A stretch of 64,000 bases of DNA from Actinoplanes sp. KI2 (lineage in GTDB: Bacteria; Actinomycetota; Actinomycetes; Mycobacteriales; Micromonosporaceae), in contig NZ_JAOSZE010000045.1 of the NCBI RefSeq assembly GCF_025630775.1, positions 1-64,000 of the forward strand, in the 5' to 3' direction. The notes beneath the pieces were generated by a model that saw nothing but the letters and a program-made list of their open reading frames with translations, did no database searches and was not told where the DNA came from. The translations under genes and the position numbers were made by a program. Below, in pieces: positions 59,292 through 64,000 of this stretch. The stretch's first letter is position 1. Each line of letters opens with the position of its first letter.

Positions 59292-60115
59292 CGCCCACCC
59301 TGGACAGCCACGTCCACCTCTGGGACCGGTCCACCGATCCGCAACCGTGGATCGACCCGGCGACGATGGCGGCGATCGATCGTGACTTCTTCCCCGGTGA
59401 CCTCGACCGGATGCTGCAAGCAACCGGCATGGACACGGCCGTGGTCGTGCAGTCCAGCAACAGTGTCGCCGAGACGCGGCGCCTGCTGGGGCACCGCATG
59501 CCGGGCATCGCCGGTGTGGTGGGCTGGGTCGATCTCACCGCCGATCCGGGCCGGCAACTCGACGAGCTGGCTGCCGCGGCGGCGCGGCGGCTGGTCGGTG
59601 TCCGGCACCTGGCGCACCTCGATCCCGATCCCCTCTGGCTGGCCAGGACCGTCCTCAACGCCGGCCTGGCCCGGCTGGGCGAGCGCGGCCTGACCTTCGA
59701 CCTGGTCGTACGGTGGTGGCAGGTGCCGATGGCCACAGCCCTCGCCGGGGCACACGCCGACGTCCGCTTCGTCGTCGACCACCTCGGCGGAGCCGCCGAG
59801 ACGGACGACCCCGAGGCGTGGGCCGGGAACCTACGCGAACTGGCCCGCCGCCCCAACACCTGGGCGAAGGTCTCCGGGCTGGCCGGGCTCGTGAAGCACG
59901 ACCCCGATGGTCTGCGCCGCGCGGTGGACGTCGCGCTCGAGTCGTTCGGTCCGGGCCGGCTCATGTACGGCTCCGACTGGCCGGTCGCCGAACTGGGTGC
60001 GGGCGCCGTCAGCTGGCGGGCGACGGTCGACACGCTGATCGCCGAGCTGAGCCCGGCCGAGCGTGCGGCGATCCTGTCCGAGACCGGCTCCGCCTTCTAC
60101 CAGCTCGGCCGATGA
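59288..60115 (+). CDS. Amidohydrolase-2 family protein, L-fuconolactonase-like
   Basis: A 275-aa TIM-barrel hydrolase: metal motif LDSHVHLWD (HxH), VVVQSSNSVAETR, RFVVDHLGG and LMYGSDWPV at the conserved strands. This is the sugar-lactonase branch (COG3618), typified by L-fucono-1,5-lactonase, which opens the lactone made by the sugar dehydrogenase. The GTG at 59288 overlaps the previous stop (GTGA); a GTG at 59285 is also possible. Coupled by ATGA to the aldo/keto reductase. Confidence 0.85.
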   Translation: MTPTLDSHVHLWDRSTDPQPWIDPATMAAIDRDFFPGDLDRMLQATGMDTAVVVQSSNSVAETRRLLGHRMPGIAGVVGWVDLTADPGRQLDELAAAAARRLVGVRHLAHLDPDPLWLARTVLNAGLARLGERGLTFDLVVRWWQVPMATALAGAHADVRFVVDHLGGAAETDDPEAWAGNLRELARRPNTWAKVSGLAGLVKHDPDGLRRAVDVALESFGPGRLMYGSDWPVAELGAGAVSWRATVDTLIAELSPAERAAILSETGSAFYQLGR

Positions 60116-61104
60116 CGAGCGAGGCGTGGCGGATCCTGGACCGGGCCCGGACCCCGCACGGTGTTCTGGGTTTCGGCGGCTCGCCGCTGGGCAACTTCGC
60201 CCGGCCGATGGGCGACGACGAGGCGGAGCGGACGATGGAACGGGCGTGGGACGCCGGCATCCGGTACTTCGACACGGCGCCGCACTACGGCCTCGGCTTG
60301 TCCGAACGCCGGGTAGGCGCCGGTCTGCGTGGCCGCCCGCGCGACGAGTTCGTGGTCTCGACCAAGGTCGGCCGCCTGCTGATCCCCAATCGACGACCGG
60401 TCGCCCAGGACACGGAGGGATTCGCGGTTCCCGGTGATCTGCTCCGGCGATGGGACTTCTCGGCCGCCGGGGTCCGCCGCTCGCTCGAGCAGAGCCTGTC
60501 GCGGCTGGGCCTGGACACCATCGACATCGTGTACGTCCACGACCCCGACCAGGCCTGGGACGGCGCCGCCCGCGAGGGCCTGGCCGCCCTCGCGCCGCTG
60601 AAAGCCGCCGGGCTGGTCCGGGCCGTCGGCATCGGAACCAACGCCACCGCCGGGCTCGACCGCCTTGTCGAGGACGGCCTCGTCGACGTGGTGATGCTGG
60701 CCAACCGCTACTCGCTGCTCGAACACGGCGCTCTCGACACGGTGCTGGCTCCGGCCCGGCGGGCCGGCGTACCGGTCGTCGCGGCCGGCGTCTTCGGCAC
60801 CGGTCTGCTCGCGACCACCGAGCCGGCACCGGGCGCCGCCTATGAGTACCGCGCGGCCGATCCGGCGGTGCTCCAGCGGGCGCGGCAGATCGCCGCGATC
60901 TGCCGGGAACACCGGGTGGAGCTGCCCGCCGTCGCGCTTGCCTTTCCGCTTCTGCATCCGGCCGTCGCCGCCGTCGCCGTCGGTATGGGTTCCGCGCGCG
61001 AGGTCGACGAGGACGCCCGCCGGTTCGAGAGCGACGTTCCCCGGCGGCTGTGGCGCGATCTGGTGGCGGCCGGGCACCTCCCGGCCGCGAGCGTGGACTT
61101 CTAG
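60112..61104 (+). CDS. Aldo/keto reductase, D-threo-aldose 1-dehydrogenase (L-fucose dehydrogenase)-like
   Basis: A 330-aa AKR barrel. Catalytic Asp/Tyr in RYFDTAPHYGLGLSE, Lys in VVSTKVGRLL and His in DIVYVHDPD; the C-terminal loop SAREVDEDARRFESD holds the cofactor. PHYGLGLSE with RLLIPNRRPV is typical of the L-fucose/pyridoxal dehydrogenase subgroup, which oxidises C1 of aldoses to the lactone. Next to a lactonase and a dehydratase it would perform the first step of a non-phosphorylative pathway. The stop overlaps the convergent GntR stop by 3 nt. Confidence 0.87.
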   Translation: MTSEAWRILDRARTPHGVLGFGGSPLGNFARPMGDDEAERTMERAWDAGIRYFDTAPHYGLGLSERRVGAGLRGRPRDEFVVSTKVGRLLIPNRRPVAQDTEGFAVPGDLLRRWDFSAAGVRRSLEQSLSRLGLDTIDIVYVHDPDQAWDGAAREGLAALAPLKAAGLVRAVGIGTNATAGLDRLVEDGLVDVVMLANRYSLLEHGALDTVLAPARRAGVPVVAAGVFGTGLLATTEPAPGAAYEYRAADPAVLQRARQIAAICREHRVELPAVALAFPLLHPAVAAVAVGMGSAREVDEDARRFESDVPRRLWRDLVAAGHLPAASVDF

Positions 61105-61871
61105 GCCTCCGCGTCGCCGCGAGACGGCTCGAACCGGCGTCGCTGCCACGAGCCGATGATGTGGTCGCGCATGGCCTTCTCCGCGGCGGCGGCGTCCTGG
61201 CGGGCGATCGCGTCGACGACCAGGGCGTGCTGGTCGAGGGTGGAGCTGAACGCACCCTCGTACTGCATCCCGTGGAATCTCTTGCTCTCGAGCGCACGGC
61301 GGTACAGCCGCTTGGTGATGTTCTCGGCCAAGCGGTTGCGGGACAGCTCCATCACCGTGAGGTGAAAGACCACGTCCGCCTCGTTGAAGGAGTCGCTCTC
61401 GTGCTGCGTCTGCCGCATCACCTGCAGGGCGTGCTCGACCCGGGTCAGCTCCTCCGGGGTGCGGTTGGCGGCCACCGCTGCGGCCATGGCGGCCTCGAGA
61501 TTTCCCCGCACGACGGTCAGCTCGTCGAGCACGCCCAACGACTCGTCGTTGTCGATGAGGGCGGAGAGCACGACCGGGTCGAGCATGTTCCACGACCCGG
61601 AGCGGGCCACCTGGGTGCCCCGGCCCTGGCTGATGATCAGCAAGCCTTTCTCCTCGAGCCGCTTGGCGGACTCGCGGATCACGGTGCGGCTCACGCCGAA
61701 GTGCTCGCTGAGCGGTCCCTCGGGCGGCAGCAACGTGCCCTCGGCCAGCTGCCCGGTGACGATCAGCTCGACCAGCTCGGTCACGACGGCGACGCTCAGC
61801 CGCTCGGCGCGCTGGCGCGGCGGGAGCTTGAACCCATCGGATGCGGCCGTCACGGCTCGTACCTTACCCAC
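61101..61871 (-). CDS. GntR-family regulator, FadR/FCD subgroup (first of two)
   Basis: A 256-aa regulator: wHTH LIVTGQLAEGTLLPPEGPLSEHFGVSRTVIRESAKRLEEKGLL split over ~35-75, and a helical FCD effector domain with the metal-type residues in EADVVFHLTVMELSRN and TLDQHALVVDAIARQDA. GTG start at 61871 (GTG 61853 possible; no clear site). It is 12 nt downstream of a second GntR gene and convergent with the sugar operon. Probably senses a sugar acid. Confidence 0.88.
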   Translation of the reverse strand: MGKVRAVTAASDGFKLPPRQRAERLSVAVVTELVELIVTGQLAEGTLLPPEGPLSEHFGVSRTVIRESAKRLEEKGLLIISQGRGTQVARSGSWNMLDPVVLSALIDNDESLGVLDELTVVRGNLEAAMAAAVAANRTPEELTRVEHALQVMRQTQHESDSFNEADVVFHLTVMELSRNRLAENITKRLYRRALESKRFHGMQYEGAFSSTLDQHALVVDAIARQDAAAAEKAMRDHIIGSWQRRRFEPSRGDAEA

Positions 61872-61883
61872 TGATGCCGGCGA

Positions 61884-62654
61884 TCAGCGCTGCAGCCGGA
61901 CCGGGTCGCCCGGGCCGCCCCGGCGCACGAGCCAGGCCTCGGTGATGTGCCGGAACATGGCCTCGGCGGCACCGCCCGGGTCTCGCGCCGCGATGCATTC
62001 GTAGATGCGGCGGTGACCGCGGTTCGAGGCCACGCACAGCGACCGTTTCGGCCGGCCCAGGTAGCGCGCGGTATTGATCACCTGGCTCTCGAGCGACCGC
62101 ACCACGGCACGGGCGATGCGATTGCCGGATGCCCGCATGATGGTGTCGTGGAAGGCCCGATCGCGCTCGGCGTACGTGACGTGGTCGTGCACGAGGCCGT
62201 CCATCTCGCCGACGAGGGCGGCCAGGCGATCGATGGTCTCCGGGTCGGCCACCCGTGCGGCCACGTTGGCCATGTCCGCCTCCAGCAACCGGCGGGTGAC
62301 GACGAGGTCGTCCAGCACGATCACGCCATCGTCCTCGGCGATGGTCGCACTCAGGACGAGCTCGTCCAGCATGTCCCACATGGTCGGCGGCGTGACGACC
62401 GTTCCGGAACCCTGGCGGACCTGCACCAGACCCTTCGCCTGGAGGAGCTTCACCGCCTCGCGGACGACGGTCCGGCTCACGCCGAACCCGTCCACCAGGA
62501 CCGGCTCGGGTGGCAGGCTGCTGCCCGGCGGATGCACGCCGCGCACGATGCTGTCCACGAGCTCCGCCGTGACCGCATGCGCGAGGTTGGCGGGCCGCTT
62601 TCGCCGCGCCGGCGGAAAGGGACCGTTCACGGCCGCCTCCGTCGTTTCCGTCAT
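61884..62654 (-). CDS. GntR-family regulator, FadR/FCD subgroup (second of two)
   Basis: A 256-aa paralogue of the preceding regulator: wHTH IVRGVHPPGSSLPPEPVLVDGF, GVSRTVVREAVKLLQAKGLVQV, and an FCD domain with DRAFHDTIMRASGNRIA and NRGHRRIYECIAARDP. The start at 62654 follows GGAGGAG; an ATG 27 nt upstream lacks a site. TAATACGTAT, also found in the importer promoter, lies 53 nt upstream, so this protein (or its partner) likely represses both operons. Confidence 0.9.
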   Translation of the reverse strand: MTETTEAAVNGPFPPARRKRPANLAHAVTAELVDSIVRGVHPPGSSLPPEPVLVDGFGVSRTVVREAVKLLQAKGLVQVRQGSGTVVTPPTMWDMLDELVLSATIAEDDGVIVLDDLVVTRRLLEADMANVAARVADPETIDRLAALVGEMDGLVHDHVTYAERDRAFHDTIMRASGNRIARAVVRSLESQVINTARYLGRPKRSLCVASNRGHRRIYECIAARDPGGAAEAMFRHITEAWLVRRGGPGDPVRLQR

Positions 62655-62706
62655 GCGCTCCTCCGATGCCTCGGTCCGCATCGAGGGCCGCTGCGGTCTT
62701 CAGACA

Positions 62707-62716
62707 TAATACGTAT
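62707..62716. promoter_or_regulatory. TAATACGTAT operator upstream of the GntR pair
   Basis: Identical 10-mer to 54852-54861, with palindromic core ATACGTAT, overlapping TATTAT on the minus strand as a possible -10. Size and symmetry fit FadR-type GntR sites. Confidence 0.65.
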
Positions 62717-62779
62717 CAACTCTGGCCCCGGTCACGGCGGCGCTCTGCCGCCCGCGCATCGCCGTCGCGGACTCGGTGA

Positions 62780-62795
62780 CACTACGACCGTAGTG
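62780..62795. promoter_or_regulatory. Palindrome CACTACG-AC-CGTAGTG upstream of the TetR gene
   Basis: Perfect 7-bp arms with a 2-bp centre, ending 31 nt before the TetR ATG. A second related half-site (TTTCGTAGTAG) follows at 62807-62817. Typical TetR autoregulatory layout. Confidence 0.7.
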
Positions 62796-62826
62796 AAAGG
62801 CACAACTTTCGTAGTAGTCTGCGGTC

Positions 62827-63405
62827 ATGGCCACCCGGCGCGAACAGCTTCTCGACTCGGCGATCACCGTTCTCGGCGAGCGCGGCATTCACGCGCTCAG
62901 CCATCGCGCCGTCGACACCCAGGCCGGCCTTCCGGCTGGATCGACCTCCAACCATTTCCGTACGCGGGATGCCCTGCTCGACGCGGTTGTCGAGCGGTTC
63001 GCCGCCCGTGAGCAGGCGCTCTGGAACGAGCTCGCGATGTCGATGTACCCGACGACGCCCCTCGACCTGGCCCGGGTGCTCGTCGCGGCCGCCAGGACCG
63101 CGACCGGGCCGCAGCGCACCTTGATGCTCGCCCGCTACGCGATCCTGGTCGAGGCCGGCATCCACCCGGCCGTTCGCGCGCAGTTGCTGGCCACCGGCGC
63201 CCGGGTCAACGCCTGGTTCATGACCCGGCTGCGGGCCGCCGGCTCGAGCGACCCCGAGCGCGACGCGCCGATCATCATGAACCACTGGACCGGCGTCGTC
63301 CTGCACGACCTGGCCATCCCCGATCCCGCGTTCGACCCGACCGACCAGATCACCACGCTCGTCACCACCGTGATCCGTCCACTGTCCGCGGAGGTCCCGT
63401 CATGA
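62827..63405 (+). CDS. TetR-family transcriptional regulator
   Basis: A 192-aa repressor: N-terminal HTH REQLLDSAITVLGERGIHALS, HRAVDTQAGLPAGSTSNHFRTRDALLDAV; helical ligand domain to the end. Perfect palindrome directly upstream suggests self-repression. It overlaps the next gene by 4 nt (ATGA), so the partner is the likely effector-handling enzyme. Confidence 0.92.
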   Translation: MATRREQLLDSAITVLGERGIHALSHRAVDTQAGLPAGSTSNHFRTRDALLDAVVERFAAREQALWNELAMSMYPTTPLDLARVLVAAARTATGPQRTLMLARYAILVEAGIHPAVRAQLLATGARVNAWFMTRLRAAGSSDPERDAPIIMNHWTGVVLHDLAIPDPAFDPTDQITTLVTTVIRPLSAEVPS

Positions 63406-64000
63406 ACACCGACCAGATCTGGCAGGCCGTCGACGCGCACCGGGCCGGCCTGTGCGACCTGCTTGCCGGCCTCGGCGACGACGAGTGGCGCCGGTCCTCG
63501 CTCTGCGCGGACTGGACCGTCCGGGAGGTTGCCGCCCACCTCACGCTCCAGCAGCTCGGCCCCGGCGCCGTGCTCGGCCAGATGCTCAAGTGGCGGGGCA
63601 GCGTCGACCGCACCGTCGCGCACGTCGCCCGGCTCCGCGCTTCGGCCCTGACCACCGAGCAGCTGATCGCCGAGATCCGGGCCACCATCGGCTCGCGGCG
63701 GCACATCTTCGGCGGCACCTACCTGGAAATTCTGTGCGACATCCTGGTGCACAGCCAGGACATCGCCATCCCGCTCGGCCGCCGGCTCGACGTGCCCGCC
63801 GACGCCGCCGCGGTCGCGGCCGACCGGGTGCTCTCGATGCGCTGGCCGCCGCCGCTGCCCTCGGTGAAGAAGATGGCCGGCCTCCGGCTCACCGCAACCG
63901 ACATCTCCTGGACCGCCGGCGACGGGCCGGCCGTCCAGGGGCCCATGGCCGCCCTGCTCCTGGTGTGCTGCGGTCGCACGGCCGCGCTGTCCCAGCTCAC
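63402..64000 (+). CDS. Maleylpyruvate isomerase-type (mycothiol-dependent/DinB-like) protein, partial
   Basis: The first 199 codons of a gene that runs off the window; it stays open to the last base. QIWQAVDAHRAGLCDLLAGL, the conserved LCADWTVREVAAHLTLQQL and the second His segment EILCDILVHSQDIAIPLGR match the MDMPI N-terminal metal-binding four-helix domain, a DinB-like fold found in mycothiol-dependent isomerases and many actinomycete proteins of unknown function. The ATG overlaps the TetR stop (ATGA). The reaction is not deducible from the part present. Confidence 0.8.
   Translation, partial: MNTDQIWQAVDAHRAGLCDLLAGLGDDEWRRSSLCADWTVREVAAHLTLQQLGPGAVLGQMLKWRGSVDRTVAHVARLRASALTTEQLIAEIRATIGSRRHIFGGTYLEILCDILVHSQDIAIPLGRRLDVPADAAAVAADRVLSMRWPPPLPSVKKMAGLRLTATDISWTAGDGPAVQGPMAALLLVCCGRTAALSQL

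Overview
This 64 kb window is GC-rich, gene-dense DNA of a filamentous actinomycete. Many GTG/TTG starts, ATGA/GTGA start-stop overlaps, secreted chitinases and pectinesterase with Thr/Pro linkers, a TrmB/LuxR-like regulator beside a giant S8 protease, and chemoreceptors with flagellar-sigma-like promoters all fit a soil actinomycete with motile spores (Micromonosporaceae, Actinoplanes-like). That placement is an inference. I saw no rRNA, tRNA, IS element, prophage or CRISPR array.

Layout. 0-11 kb: secreted phosphoesterase, APH-type kinase divergent from a MarR/GbsR regulator plus O-methyltransferase, a membrane histidine kinase with a receiver-only partner, a secreted GH-A glycosidase, and a membrane protein plus glutamate decarboxylase. 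11-18 kb: TrmB/LuxR-like regulator coupled to a 1243-aa subtilisin, and a pectinesterase. 17-24 kb: alpha-galactoside system, with a ROK repressor divergent from two ABC permeases, a binding protein and a GH36 alpha-galactosidase, and an AT-rich palindromic operator between them. 24-33 kb: chemoreceptor, truncated haemoglobin/HxlR pair, two GH18 chitinases, FMN reductase, RDD protein, coiled-coil protein, and a MerR regulator with a CC-motif partner. 33-41 kb: rifampin-phosphotransferase-like PEP-synthase homologue, DUF305 protein, a copper amine oxidase apparently split over two genes with an altered cofactor motif, methyltransferase, LysR. 41-47 kb: MFS exporter, PadR plus membrane partner, DoxX, second chemoreceptor, CheY-like protein. 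47-53 kb: large hybrid kinase and M4 metalloprotease, sharing an AT-rich upstream motif. 53-63 kb: sugar/sugar-acid catabolic cluster (two dehydrogenases, ABC importer, enolase-superfamily protein, lactonase-like amidohydrolase, aldo/keto reductase, two GntR regulators) that resembles the non-phosphorylative L-fucose route. 63-64 kb: TetR regulator coupled to a maleylpyruvate-isomerase-type protein that runs off the window.

The main theme is scavenging of polymers and sugars. Secreted depolymerases (chitinases, pectinesterase, GH-A enzyme, proteases) release material, two ABC importers with lipoprotein receptors capture sugars, and intracellular enzymes (GH36; dehydrogenase-lactonase-dehydratase set) process them. 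Each set has local regulators with visible inverted-repeat operators. The features most worth a second look are the split, WYE-bearing copper amine oxidase; two stop-codon-containing tandem repeats at gene 3' ends; the enolase-superfamily protein that seems to lack the Asp of its His-Asp dyad; and several shared operator-like motifs.
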